In this document: positions 1 to 8,724 of the stretch, one piece after another
How the letters are laid out: each line of letters starts with the position of its first letter
How positions within the stretch are numbered: position 1 is the first letter of the stretch
Translations under genes and position numbers: made by a program
Assembly (NCBI RefSeq): GCF_004331435.1
Contig: NZ_SJKA01000002.1
Coordinates: forward strand, 1 to 64,000
Origin: Kribbella sindirgiensis
GTDB taxonomy: Bacteria; Actinomycetota; Actinomycetes; Propionibacteriales; Kribbellaceae
Reading direction: 5' to 3'
Length of the DNA: 64,000 bases
Notes under the pieces: model-generated
What the model was told of the DNA's origin: nothing
Database searches by the model: none
The model's input: only the letters and a program-made list of their open reading frames with translations

Positions 1-283
1 AGCTCTCGCGGCATCACAGTCAAACCGGCTTACCGAGCGGCCCACCCCATCTTCCCACCCCCGAGGAGTCGGCGAAGCAGACAAGAGCTTCTGATGTGTG
101 GGCGGTCGGCGCGGGGCGGGCGGCTGAGTGTGCGTTCTCGACGGGACGTGTTGATTGGCTGGGTAGTGCACCTGAGCGTGATCGCGCCCGCGCGTACGGC
201 GTCCCGCCAGTGCACGACCCGTCGAACCGACCCGCACCACAACCCCCGTTGTCGACGGCACGTGAAGCTGGTCGCTGCTCTCG

Positions 284-305
284 CTCCCCAAACCAGTTCG
301 GGGAG
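284..305. repeat. Palindromic repeat family A, copy 1
   Basis: A 22-bp near-palindrome. The family consensus is the half-site CTCCCCAAACC followed directly by its reverse complement. This copy has outer arms CTCCCC/GGGGAG and inner AAC/GTT, with two mismatches. Other copies are at 334-355 and, as a facing pair, at 42566-42637. Confidence 0.75.
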
Positions 306-333
306 CCCCGCACCCCCAAAACGGCATGCCATC

Positions 334-355
334 GTTCCCAAACCGGTTTGGGGAG
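334..355. repeat. Palindromic repeat family A, copy 2
   Basis: The core CCCAAACCGGTTTGGG (337-352) is a perfect 16-bp palindrome, and the right flank GGAG matches the family consensus. It lies 28 bp beyond copy 1, so the family occurs here as a pair, as it does at 42566-42637. Confidence 0.8.
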
Positions 356-600
356 CCCTGTACTCCGGTGGAAATCGTGGCTGGGCAGGTGTGGGTTTGC
401 TCTGCTGCCCGGTCCCGGGCGAACCCCGAAGAGCGGGGAAACAGAGTTGCAGATCGCGACTTTCCCGACAAGATGGCCCCCCGCTCCGACGACACAACTC
501 ACCGTCGCGGGCTGGGGAGGCGAGGGCAGGCAGTGGGGAGCGGGAACAGGCATTGGTGACTGGGGACAGGTAATACCAGGTGCCTACCCGCCATTGCCTG

Positions 601-712
601 TTGCCTGGCTGACCCAGCAAATTGGGGGTTCCCCACCCTGAGTCTGGGTGGGGAACCCCTGATTCCGTGGGTCAGCCAGGCAAATTGCTGGGTCAGCCAG
701 GCAAATGGGGCG
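601..712. repeat. Compound inverted-repeat element, family B copy 1
   Basis: It starts with TTGCCTGGCTGACCCAGCAA, followed by a stem GGGGTTCCCCACCC / GGGTGGGGAACCCC (about 625-659). Two inverted copies of the first unit, GGGTCAGCCAGGCAAAT, follow (about 669-712). The element ends three bases before the egtD stop codon, so it could act as a terminator for the minus-strand egt operon. A related element lies at 51746-51855. Confidence 0.75.
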
Positions 713-714
713 GG

Positions 715-1680
715 CTACACGGCTTGCCAGAGGGAGAGGGCGAAGCGGGAGTTGGTGTCGGTCCACCATGCGGCCGGGGTGAAGGCTGCTTTGTCGAGTT
801 CGGCTTCGACGCCGGCGCGGTGGAACTTGGCCGAGATCTCGGTGCTGATCTCCTCGCCCTCGTCGAACGTGATCTCCAGGTGGATCTCCGGGATCAGCAC
901 CCGCATCGCGCGGGTCGCGCGCAGGTGCATCTCGATCCATTCGTTGTCCGCGTCCCAGAGCGCGACGTGCTCGAATGCGTCCACGTCGAAGTCCGCGCCG
1001 AGCTGCCGGTTGATCACCCGCAGCACGTTCTTGTTGAACTCGGCGGTGACGCCGGCGGAGTCGTCGTACGCCGCAACCAGCGTGGCGGGATCCTTCACGA
1101 GATCGGTGCCGAGCAGCAGCCACTCGCCGGGCTCGAGGACCTCGCGAACCGAACGGTAGAACGCCTCGCGCTCCGCCGGGATCAGGTTGCCGATCGTGCC
1201 GCCGAGGAACGCGACGACCCGCGGCGGATCACCCGGGAGCTTGTCGAGATGCGCCGTGAAGTCGCCGACCACCCCGTGTACGTCGAGACTCGGGTAGTCG
1301 GCGTTGATGGCGTCGGACGCGTCCCGCAGCGCGGATTCCGACACGTCGAGCGGGACGAACGACGTGAGCGTCCCGTGCGCGCGGAGCCCGTCGAGCAGCA
1401 GGCGGGTCTTCTCCGACGACCCGGATCCGAGCTCGACCAGCGTGTGCGCGTTGGTGATCGCCGCGATCTCACCGGCCCGTGCCCGCAGGATCTCCCGCTC
1501 GGCCCGCGTCGGGTAGTACTCCGGCAGCCGCGTGATCTCCTCGAACAGCTCACTCCCCCGCGCATCGTAGAACCACTTCGGCGGCAACCACTTGGGCGTC
1601 GCCGCCAACCCCGCCCGAACATCCTCCCGCAATGCCCGAGCCGCATAGTCCGGCGTCAGATGTACGTCGATGAGGGTCAC
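715..1680 (-). CDS. egtD: L-histidine N-alpha-methyltransferase EgtD
   Basis: It transfers three methyl groups from S-adenosylmethionine to histidine, giving hercynine, the first committed step of ergothioneine synthesis. The 321-residue protein has the usual family length. It carries the SAM-binding motif LVELGSGSSEKT near residue 82, the typical amino end WLPPKWFYDARGSELFEEI, and the conserved carboxyl end RFALSLWQ. The GTG start overlaps the egtC stop (GTGA), so it is the last gene of egtABCD and translationally coupled. No egtE follows; only repeats lie beyond its stop. Confidence 0.95.
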   Translation of the reverse strand: MTLIDVHLTPDYAARALREDVRAGLAATPKWLPPKWFYDARGSELFEEITRLPEYYPTRAEREILRARAGEIAAITNAHTLVELGSGSSEKTRLLLDGLRAHGTLTSFVPLDVSESALRDASDAINADYPSLDVHGVVGDFTAHLDKLPGDPPRVVAFLGGTIGNLIPAEREAFYRSVREVLEPGEWLLLGTDLVKDPATLVAAYDDSAGVTAEFNKNVLRVINRQLGADFDVDAFEHVALWDADNEWIEMHLRATRAMRVLIPEIHLEITFDEGEEISTEISAKFHRAGVEAELDKAAFTPAAWWTDTNSRFALSLWQAV

Positions 1681-2438
1681 TCTCGTCCTTCCATCGGGGT
1701 GAGCTGCAGGTTGGTGGCGGTGGCCACGAGCAACGAGCGATCGGGTACGGCGGTCCAGTGGCCTGAGCCGAACGGCTCGGAGGCGACTGTTACGGAGTTG
1801 GCGGTGCGGCGGAGGTGGAGGGAGTGGGTCCAGGCGGTGGCGATCAGTTGTTCGCCGTCGGTGAGCAGGATGTTCAGTCGTGATCCGGGCGCCAGCGCCT
1901 CGACTTCGTGCACGACCGCGGCGACCGCGTCCGCCGGGGGCGCGCCCTCGGCGAGGCGGTGGGCGATCAGCGCCCAGAGGAAGACAGAGTCGACAGGAGC
2001 ATCGAGCCCCAGCAGGTCGGCGACCGGTAACTGCTCGGCCAGCTTGAGCGTCGCGTCCGGCCAGCCGGGGATACGTCCGTTGTGGCTGAACAGCCAGTGA
2101 TCCGCTGCGAACGGCGCGATCGCCGACTGACCGTACGGCATCCCGACGGTCCCGTTCCGGACGGCGGCGATGACGGCACCGGACCGGATCGTGCCCGCGA
2201 GGCCGGGGAGGTTCTCGTCGGTCCAGATCGGCACGTCCCGCCGGTAGCGGACCGGCCCGCCGGAGACAGCGACATCGCCTTCGAGATACCAGCCGACGCC
2301 GAAGCCGTCCGCGTTCACCGATCCCCCGCCGCGCATGTCAGCGGGGGCCCAGCTCTGCTCGTACAGCGAGTGCTCCGGCTCCAGCACCAGCGACGCCAGA
2401 GTCACGGGTGGGCCGAGATAGGCCAGATGACGGCACAT
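1677..2438 (-). CDS. egtC: Gamma-glutamyl-hercynylcysteine sulfoxide hydrolase EgtC
   Basis: A class II glutamine amidotransferase-fold hydrolase that removes glutamate from gamma-glutamyl-hercynylcysteine sulfoxide in the mycobacterial-type ergothioneine route. The start is fixed by MCRHLAYLG: removal of Met exposes the catalytic Cys2 typical of N-terminal nucleophile enzymes. GDVAVSGGPVRYRRDVPIW and the FSHNGRIPGW motif also match the family. This start gives 253 residues and overlaps the egtB stop by one base (TGATG). Longer upstream extensions would bury the nucleophile and are rejected. Confidence 0.94.
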   Translation of the reverse strand: MCRHLAYLGPPVTLASLVLEPEHSLYEQSWAPADMRGGGSVNADGFGVGWYLEGDVAVSGGPVRYRRDVPIWTDENLPGLAGTIRSGAVIAAVRNGTVGMPYGQSAIAPFAADHWLFSHNGRIPGWPDATLKLAEQLPVADLLGLDAPVDSVFLWALIAHRLAEGAPPADAVAAVVHEVEALAPGSRLNILLTDGEQLIATAWTHSLHLRRTANSVTVASEPFGSGHWTAVPDRSLLVATATNLQLTPMEGRE

Positions 2439-3775
2439 CAGGCGTGCAATTCCTCGGGTCGCGGGTCCCGGGCACAGCGGAAGCCGGCGAAGATCTGCCG
2501 CCGAATCGGGTAGTCCCAGTTCCGGAAGGTGCCGCGGGCAACCACCTCGTCGGTGCCGAACGAGCCGCCGCGGAGCACCTTGTAGTCGGGCCCGAAGAAC
2601 ACCAGCGAGTACTCGTCGTACGGCCACGCGCGGAACCCCGGGTACGGGCGGAAGTCGCTCGACGTCCACTCCCACACGTCCCCGATCAACTGCTCCACGC
2701 CGAGCGGCGAAGCGCCCGCCGGATACGCCCCGGCCGGCGCGGGCCGGAGGTGCCGCTGGCCCAGGTTCGCGTGCTGCGGCCCCGGCGACTCGTCACCCCA
2801 CGGGAACCGCCGCGTCCGGCCGGTCGACGGGTCGAACCGCGCCGCGAACTCCCACTCCTCCTCGGTCGGCAGCCGCTTGCCGGCCCACTTCGCGTACGCC
2901 TCCGCCTCGTAGAAGCAGACGTGCATCACCGGCTCGTCGAGCGGCAACAGCTCCTGGTGCGCGAACCGCACCCGCCACCACTCTCCGTCGACCTGCGACC
3001 AGAACCGCGGTGCGACCAGCGAAGCCTTCTGGACGTGCGCCCACCCGGCCTCGGACCACCACCGCGGGTCCTCGTACCCACCGCCGAGCACGAAGCGCAG
3101 GTAGTCGCCGTTCGTCACCGGCACGGTGTCGATCACGTACGGCTTGACGTGGACGCCGTGTGCGGGCCGCTCGTTGTCCAGCGCCCACGGCTCGATCGAT
3201 GTACCCATCTCGAACACGCCGCCCGGCACGAACACCTCGGCCGAGGACAGCGACCGGCCCGTAGGAGGCGGCGGCGCGTCGAGCACCGGCGCACCCTCCC
3301 GCAACTGGTGCGTCGCCAGCATCGTCTCGTCGTGCTGCTGCTCGTGCTGCGTGATCATCCCGAACGCGAACGCGTTGTCCACCAGCTCACGTCCGGCATC
3401 GAACTTCACGTGGTCCAGCACATCCAGAACCTTGTCCCGTACCTCAGTCACATAGGTGCGCGTCTCCGCCGGACCGAGCAGTGGCAGCGAAGGACGGTCC
3501 GCGCGCGGGTGCTGGAACGCGTCGTACAGCTCGTCGATGTCCTGGCGGAGCGGCTCACGGCCGCCGACGTCGCGGACCAGCCAGAGCTCTTCCTGGTTGC
3601 CGATGTGCGCGTAGTCCCAGACCAGCGGCGACATCAGTTTGGAGTGCTGCCTGACCAGGTCGTCGGTGTCGACCGCGTCGGTCAGCTGGACCGTCCGGGC
3701 CCGCGACCGTTCGAGCTGCTCACCGACGAACGCGCGCAGGCCCTCGGGCGACAGATCGGACAGTTGGTGATTCAT
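2438..3775 (-). CDS. egtB: Ergothioneine sulfoxide synthase EgtB
   Basis: A non-haem iron enzyme that joins hercynine and gamma-glutamylcysteine with oxygen. It has 445 residues: an N-terminal DinB-like domain (about 10-155), then a formylglycine-generating-enzyme-like domain to the end. Iron ligands are visible as His57 (YAHIGNQEE) and the HX3HXE motif HEQQHDE (His144, His148). The C-terminal domain ends in GFRCARD, as usual. The start codon overlaps the egtA stop (ATGA); a longer reading upstream runs through egtA and is not credible. Confidence 0.95.
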   Translation of the reverse strand: MNHQLSDLSPEGLRAFVGEQLERSRARTVQLTDAVDTDDLVRQHSKLMSPLVWDYAHIGNQEELWLVRDVGGREPLRQDIDELYDAFQHPRADRPSLPLLGPAETRTYVTEVRDKVLDVLDHVKFDAGRELVDNAFAFGMITQHEQQHDETMLATHQLREGAPVLDAPPPPTGRSLSSAEVFVPGGVFEMGTSIEPWALDNERPAHGVHVKPYVIDTVPVTNGDYLRFVLGGGYEDPRWWSEAGWAHVQKASLVAPRFWSQVDGEWWRVRFAHQELLPLDEPVMHVCFYEAEAYAKWAGKRLPTEEEWEFAARFDPSTGRTRRFPWGDESPGPQHANLGQRHLRPAPAGAYPAGASPLGVEQLIGDVWEWTSSDFRPYPGFRAWPYDEYSLVFFGPDYKVLRGGSFGTDEVVARGTFRNWDYPIRRQIFAGFRCARDPRPEELHA

Positions 3776-5001
3776 GAAGCTCGCCTTCCGTGGGTGTTGT
3801 CGACGACGCGCTGGAGCCGGGTTGCGACGGCAGCGATGAGTTCTGGATCCACACCGGTCCGGTCCATCACCTCGGTACCCAGCGCGACCACATCGCGCGC
3901 GGCCCGCAGGACCAGGGCGTCCTTCAGCCCCTCGCGAGCGGCCGGGAACCAGCGGCCGGCCGCCGGCTCGGCCGCGGCCAGGACCTGGTCCATCGGAGCG
4001 GACATCAGTGCGGTGAGCAGCAGGGTCGGGGCGATCCACCCGTCACCCGGCTGCGCGTCGAGGTAGCGAACCTCGAGATACCCGCGCGGCCGGACCGGCG
4101 GGAACAGCGTGGACAGGTGGTAGTCGAGATCGTCGTACGTCGGTCTGTCGCCGGGCAGCTGTCCGTCGGCCCAGGCCCCGAAGGTCAGCCCGGTGGGCGC
4201 ATCCCAAGTGTCGCCCCGCCGCAGGCAGAGGACCGGCGCCTCCATCGCCGTCCGTGCCCAGGCGGCGGCCGGATCAGCCAGGTCGGCGTCGAGCGGTGGC
4301 GGCTCGGTGAACGGAGCACAGGTCCCGAAGGTCGCCTGCGTGCGGGCCGAGGCCCAGCCCGTGTCCGAACCGGCGCGGCGACGGGAATTGGCGAACAGGC
4401 CGACCAGGGCGGGGCCCAGGTCGTGCAGCGCGCGCCAGCGGAGAGCCGTCTCGTCGTGTTCGCCGGCGTCGAGGCAGATCTGCAGGCCGGCGGTGCTGCA
4501 CATCATCCGCGGTCCGTGCGGTCCGAGGCGCTGGAAGGCGTGTTCCATCGCGGCGTACCGCGGGACGGTGAGGATGCGGCGCGGAGTACGAAAGGGGTCC
4601 AGGCCGTAGGCGCCCGGGACCAGGTCCGCGTCCAGCAGAAGAGCCGTCAGCTCGGCGGCGTCGGCGGCGGTGTCGTCGATCAGCTGCGGGATCGAGTCCG
4701 ACGCGGGGCCGGAGATCTCTACCTGGCCACCGGGCTCCACGGTGACCAGAGCGCCCCGGCTCAGCGGCAGCTGCGGACTGCCTCGGACCAGGGTCGCGGG
4801 GGCATGCATGCCCAGGGCTTTGCTCAGGAGACCGGCGTCGAGCGGCCGGTGCGGATCATCCGCGTGATGCACTGTCCACTCGAGCTCGACGCCGAACAAC
4901 CGAGGTGGACCGTGCTTGAAACAGACCATCGCGACATAGCCCTCCGCTTCGGCCCGGGAGCCGATCGGAGTCGTCGCCGGAGAACCACCGGACGAGGTCA
5001 C
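3772..5001 (-). CDS. egtA: Glutamate-cysteine ligase EgtA
   Basis: It makes gamma-glutamylcysteine from glutamate and cysteine with ATP, supplying the sulfur donor used by EgtB. The sequence has the family motifs FGVELEWTVH near the amino end, a central MCSTAGLQICLDAG and late RPRGYLEVRYLDAQPGD. It opens the egtABCD operon. The GTG start (409 residues) follows an AGG about nine bases upstream; a TTG at 5037 is possible but would add a poorly conserved tail. The 168 bases between this gene and fhuF must hold the promoter. Confidence 0.93.
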   Translation of the reverse strand: MTSSGGSPATTPIGSRAEAEGYVAMVCFKHGPPRLFGVELEWTVHHADDPHRPLDAGLLSKALGMHAPATLVRGSPQLPLSRGALVTVEPGGQVEISGPASDSIPQLIDDTAADAAELTALLLDADLVPGAYGLDPFRTPRRILTVPRYAAMEHAFQRLGPHGPRMMCSTAGLQICLDAGEHDETALRWRALHDLGPALVGLFANSRRRAGSDTGWASARTQATFGTCAPFTEPPPLDADLADPAAAWARTAMEAPVLCLRRGDTWDAPTGLTFGAWADGQLPGDRPTYDDLDYHLSTLFPPVRPRGYLEVRYLDAQPGDGWIAPTLLLTALMSAPMDQVLAAAEPAAGRWFPAAREGLKDALVLRAARDVVALGTEVMDRTGVDPELIAAVATRLQRVVDNTHGRRAS

Positions 5002-5169
5002 GTCAGCGAACCTAGCTCCGGGCCAAGGGCTGGACAACCGACCAGGAATTACCTGCCGGTGACGTCTGGGGTGTGCATCGACTCATGCCGACCATGCTTC
5101 CCGAGGCCACCGACAGTTTCCGGCCGGATCCGGACGAACCCGCTCACCGGTTCAGCTCTCGGCGAAAAA

Positions 5170-5823
5170 TCAGCGGAACCGTGGGCAGGTCGAACAGGCC
5201 GTGACGCCCGGTAACACGTAGAAGTAACAGCAGGAGGTCCGCAACTTGTCCTCCAAGGAAACCCCGAACGCCGCCGCGGCGTCCTCGGCGTACGGCGCCT
5301 CCTCGGGCAGCCGGATCGCCGCCCGCACCTCGTCGTCCACCGCCCCCAACCGCTGCAGCGAACCCAGCTTCACCCCTGGTTCGTAGCCGTCCAGGAACGT
5401 CGTGGCATGCTCCTTGAGCTGCGCAGCTGCCAGCTCAAGCGGGACGACCTTGTCCGACAGCAGCGCCACCTCAGCCGGGTAGTGCGCCGTCGGGTGCCGC
5501 TTGAACGCCAGGGCGGCCGGTGACACCTCAGGCGAGACCCCCGTGACGGCAGCGGTCACCCCGGCGACCAGCGACGGCACCTGGACGTACCACATGAGCG
5601 TGAACATGGCCGCCACCTGCACCGGCGGCTCGATCGCATAGTCCCTCGCGTAGTCAGCCGCGGCAGCCGACCGCCACGCCAACGTCGGATCGCCACCCGT
5701 CTGCTGCTCGGCGATGAGCTCCTCACACGAGACCCAGTCCGGCCCGCGGGCCGCCGTACTCACGGAGATCCAGCTGACCGAGTCAGCCAGGACGTCCGCC
5801 AGACGGCTCACGGTGTAGCTCAT
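5170..5823 (-). CDS. FhuF-like ferric-siderophore reductase
   Basis: A 217-residue protein whose carboxyl end carries two adjacent cysteines, ten residues, then C-x2-C (TSCCYFYVLPGVTACSTC). That is the [2Fe-2S] ligand pattern of FhuF-type reductases, which release iron from imported ferric siderophores in the cytoplasm. It is the last gene of a four-gene minus-strand operon with an ABC ATPase and two permeases, and its start overlaps the ATPase stop (ATGA). The context supports siderophore-iron release; the siderophore itself cannot be told. Confidence 0.88.
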   Translation of the reverse strand: MSYTVSRLADVLADSVSWISVSTAARGPDWVSCEELIAEQQTGGDPTLAWRSAAAADYARDYAIEPPVQVAAMFTLMWYVQVPSLVAGVTAAVTGVSPEVSPAALAFKRHPTAHYPAEVALLSDKVVPLELAAAQLKEHATTFLDGYEPGVKLGSLQRLGAVDDEVRAAIRLPEEAPYAEDAAAAFGVSLEDKLRTSCCYFYVLPGVTACSTCPRFR

Positions 5824-6593
5824 CCAGCCAGCCTACGGTCCGGTACGACGACCGGTGCGCCACCGACCTCCACCACCGTGGCCTTCAGCCCGAACACCTC
5901 GTCCAGCAACGCTGCGGTGAGCACGTCGACCGGACGGCCCTGCGCAGCGATCTGCCCGTCCCCCATCACCACCAGGTGGTCGGCGTACTGTGCTGCCAGC
6001 GTCAGGTCATGCAGCACCGCCACAACGGTCCGCCCTGACGTTGCGGCTGCGTGGACCACGTTCATCACGTCCACAGCGTGCGCGAGGTCCAGGTACGTCG
6101 TCGGCTCGTCGAGGAGCAGGTGCTGGGTCCCCTGGGCCAGCACCATCGCAATCCATACCCGCTGCCGCTGGCCACCGGACAACTGGTCGACCGGCCTGTC
6201 ACGGAGCTCTGTGAGCTCTACTGCCTGCAGCGCCTCGTTGATCGCGGCATCGTCCGCACCTGTCAGCCGCCCGAAGAGACCGCGATGTGGATGCCGTCCC
6301 CGCGACACCAGCTCGGCAGCCGTGATCCCCTCGGGCGTCACCGGGCCCTGCGGCAGGACACCGAGCTTGCGGGCCAGTTCACGCGCCGGCAACTGGTGAA
6401 TGTCCTTACCGTCCAGCAGTACTCGTCCACTCTTCGGAGCGAGCAGTCTGCTCATCCCACGCAGCAGTGTGGACTTCCCGGACCCGTTCGGTCCGACAAC
6501 TGCGGTCAGCTGACCGGACGGCACCTCCAGCGTCAGTCCGTCGACCACCGGCGCATCAGCGACGTACGCAAGGGTCAGGTTCTCGACGTGCAT
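5820..6593 (-). CDS. Siderophore ABC transporter ATP-binding protein
   Basis: A 257-residue FepC/FecE-type ATPase that powers ferric-siderophore import. Walker A is VGPNGSGKST, the signature is LSGGQRQRVWIAMVLAQ, and Walker B is HLLLDEPTTYLDLAH, the YLDL form being typical of iron-siderophore importers. The start ATG shares one base with the stop of the upstream permease (TAATG). Longer N-terminal extensions read through that permease and lack similarity. Confidence 0.94.
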   Translation of the reverse strand: MHVENLTLAYVADAPVVDGLTLEVPSGQLTAVVGPNGSGKSTLLRGMSRLLAPKSGRVLLDGKDIHQLPARELARKLGVLPQGPVTPEGITAAELVSRGRHPHRGLFGRLTGADDAAINEALQAVELTELRDRPVDQLSGGQRQRVWIAMVLAQGTQHLLLDEPTTYLDLAHAVDVMNVVHAAATSGRTVVAVLHDLTLAAQYADHLVVMGDGQIAAQGRPVDVLTAALLDEVFGLKATVVEVGGAPVVVPDRRLAG

Positions 6594-7624
6594 TAGAGAC
6601 GTCCCTTCTGCTGACGGCCGATGAGGTGAAGCAGGTACGGCGCTCCGCACGCGGCGGTGAGCACGCCGACGGGTAGCTCGTACGGACCGACCTGCGCCCA
6701 CTGCAACCCGTTCCGCGCCAGCAGGTCAGCCAGTACGACGAACAGCGCGCCAAGCATCGCAGTGGTCAGCAACGGCGGTCGTTCCATTCGGGTCAGCCAC
6801 AGCGCGACCTGCGGCGCCACCAACGCGATGAACGCGATCGGACCGGCACCGGCAGTCGCCATCGCGGCCAGCACCGTCGCGATCACCAGCAGCATCAGCC
6901 GGATCCGCGCCACTCTGACACCGAGTGACGACGCCACGTCGTCGCCGAGCACCAGCGCGGACAGGTCGCGGTTGAACATCATTGCTATCGGCAACAGCAG
7001 GACTACGGCGATCAGGACCGGAATTGCGTCGCTCCACGCCCGTGAGTTCAACGAGCCCGCCAGCCAGGCCGCAGCCCGGCCCGCGTCGTTGACGTCACCG
7101 ATCACCAGCAGCCAGGCGACCAGCGAGTTCGCCGCGGCCGCGATCCCGACGCCGATCAGCACCACCTTGCCCGCGTCCACCACACCGCGCTGGATCGACA
7201 GCGCACCGACGATGAGCGTGGCCAGCAGCCCGCCGAGGACCGCTGCCAACGGGATTCCGACCTTGGCCGCGACGCCCGAGATGTTGCCGCCGCCGGTGCC
7301 GGCGAGCACGATCACCGCGACGGCGCCCGCGGACGCACCGGAGTTCACGCCGACGATGTCCGGGCTGGCGAGCGGGTTGCGGGACAGCGTCTGCAGGAGC
7401 GCGCCGGACACCGCGAACGCGATACCGACGAGCAGGCCGGTCGCGACGCGGGGCAGGCGCAGTTCGAGCACGACGAGCCGGGTGCCGCGACGGCCGCCGC
7501 CGAGCAGTACCTCGACGACGTCCGCGAGCGGGAGTTTCGTCGTACCGACGCTCAAGGAGACCAGTGCGACGACGATCGCGAGGGCCGCGAACAGGATGCT
7601 GAGGACGACGGTCCGCGATCTCAC
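6593..7624 (-). CDS. Siderophore ABC transporter permease (FecCD family)
   Basis: A 343-residue polytopic membrane protein of the FecCD/BtuC family. Diagnostic stretches are RLPRVATGLLVGIAFAVSG and NPLASPDIVGVNSGASAGA, with about ten hydrophobic helices and a conserved final segment GAPYLLHLI. The GTG start overlaps the preceding permease stop (GTGA). It pairs with the 7621-8637 permease as the second half of a heterodimeric channel (FepG-like partner). Confidence 0.93.
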   Translation of the reverse strand: MRSRTVVLSILFAALAIVVALVSLSVGTTKLPLADVVEVLLGGGRRGTRLVVLELRLPRVATGLLVGIAFAVSGALLQTLSRNPLASPDIVGVNSGASAGAVAVIVLAGTGGGNISGVAAKVGIPLAAVLGGLLATLIVGALSIQRGVVDAGKVVLIGVGIAAAANSLVAWLLVIGDVNDAGRAAAWLAGSLNSRAWSDAIPVLIAVVLLLPIAMMFNRDLSALVLGDDVASSLGVRVARIRLMLLVIATVLAAMATAGAGPIAFIALVAPQVALWLTRMERPPLLTTAMLGALFVVLADLLARNGLQWAQVGPYELPVGVLTAACGAPYLLHLIGRQQKGRL

Positions 7625-8637
7625 AGCGCCACCGCCCGGCGACGTACGACGAGCACGAACATCGGAGCGCCGACGATACCGAGGACAACGCCGGCCTGTA
7701 CTTCGCCGGCGCCGCCGACGAGCCGGCCGACGAGATCCGCGAGGACCAACGCGGTCGCGCCGATGACACCCGCGGCCGGGATGAGCCAGGTGTTGCGGGC
7801 GCCGAAGATCCGTCGCGCCACGTGGCCCGACAACAGGCCCAGGAACCCGATCGGGCCGCACGCCGCGACACCAGCCGCGGTGAGCAGGCCGATCGCGCCA
7901 AGTCCGAGCAGGCGGGCACGGCGGATCGACAACCCGAGGCCGGCGGCCACGTCGTCGCCCAGGGCCAGCATGTCGAGATCACGGGCGTTGACCGCTGCGA
8001 GCAGCAGACCGATCACCGCGAAGGGCAGGACCTGGCCGGCGACATCCATTCCGCGACCGGCGACCGACCCGACCGCCCAGAACCGGTAGCTGTCCAAGGT
8101 GTCCGCGTCGAGGAGCACGATGGAGGACGTCAGGGCACCGAGGAGCGCCGCGACGGCCGCGCCCGTGAGCGCCAGGCCGACCGGAGTCGATCCGGTGCCC
8201 CGAGAAGCCAGTTGCTGTACGGCGAACGTCGCGATCAGCGCGCCCAGCAACGCGACCCAGACCGTCGACGACACGGACTCGACGACACCGAACTGGAGCC
8301 CGAGGACGACCGCGAACGCCGCACCGGAACTCACACCGAAGATGCCCGGCTCGGCCAGCGCGTTGCGGGTGTGCCCCTGCATCAACGTTCCGGCGATCCC
8401 CAGGCAGAGCCCGATCAGCACCGCGACCACCGTCCGCGGGAACCGCAGGCTCCGCACGATCACGTCCGGGTCGGATCCGGTGTTCGCGGTCAGCGCGTGC
8501 CACACGGCGCCCGGTCCGAGCCAGCGCGAACCGAGCGCGAGGCTGGCCGCGAACGCGAGCACCAGGACGACTACCAGGGCGAGGAGTGCGGCGGTACGGC
8601 GTACCGGTCGACTCGCAGTGGGAGTGACGGAGCACAT
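7621..8637 (-). CDS. Siderophore ABC transporter permease (FecCD family)
   Basis: A 338-residue FecCD-type permease with motifs RFPRTVVAVLIGLCLGIAG, NALAEPGIFGVSSGAAFA and the late IVGAPMFVLVVRR. It is the first gene of the minus-strand siderophore operon. Five bases upstream of its ATG lies an iron box (8642-8660), and the binding-protein gene diverges on the other side, so import parts are co-regulated by iron. The two permeases are clearly paralogous but not identical, as in FepD/FepG. Confidence 0.93.
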   Translation of the reverse strand: MCSVTPTASRPVRRTAALLALVVVLVLAFAASLALGSRWLGPGAVWHALTANTGSDPDVIVRSLRFPRTVVAVLIGLCLGIAGTLMQGHTRNALAEPGIFGVSSGAAFAVVLGLQFGVVESVSSTVWVALLGALIATFAVQQLASRGTGSTPVGLALTGAAVAALLGALTSSIVLLDADTLDSYRFWAVGSVAGRGMDVAGQVLPFAVIGLLLAAVNARDLDMLALGDDVAAGLGLSIRRARLLGLGAIGLLTAAGVAACGPIGFLGLLSGHVARRIFGARNTWLIPAAGVIGATALVLADLVGRLVGGAGEVQAGVVLGIVGAPMFVLVVRRRAVAL

Positions 8638-8641
8638 ATGG

Positions 8642-8660
8642 TTAGGTTTGCCTTACTTCG
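8642..8660. promoter_or_regulatory. Iron box (IdeR/DmdR-type operator)
   Basis: The sequence TTAGGTTTGCCTTACTTCG matches the actinobacterial DtxR-family consensus TTAGGTTAGGCTAACCTAA in the left half and about 12 of 19 positions overall. It sits in the 87-bp gap between the divergent permease operon and the binding-protein gene, where one site can repress both under iron sufficiency. Assignment is by pattern and context only. Confidence 0.7.
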
Positions 8661-8724
8661 CTGAGGTCGTGAGTCACCTTATCCCGTTGCAGTCCCGTTG
8701 CCGTCCAGTTGCTTGGAGACACCT

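Larger units (their letters stand above)
1..714. other. Non-coding region rich in palindromic repeats
   Basis: I see no credible gene here. Open frames exist in several registers on both strands, but none has a ribosome binding site, a recognisable protein or a consistent coding pattern. The stretch contains two copies of a 22-bp palindrome (284-305 and 334-355) and a compound inverted-repeat element (601-712) that abuts the end of egtD. Bases 1-280 hold no pattern I recognise. Confidence 0.7.

Noticed and set aside
20..641. Several open frames on both strands in the first 640 bases
   Set aside because: High GC keeps many frames open. None has a ribosome binding site or a protein-like sequence, they overlap one another, and they cross palindromic repeats.
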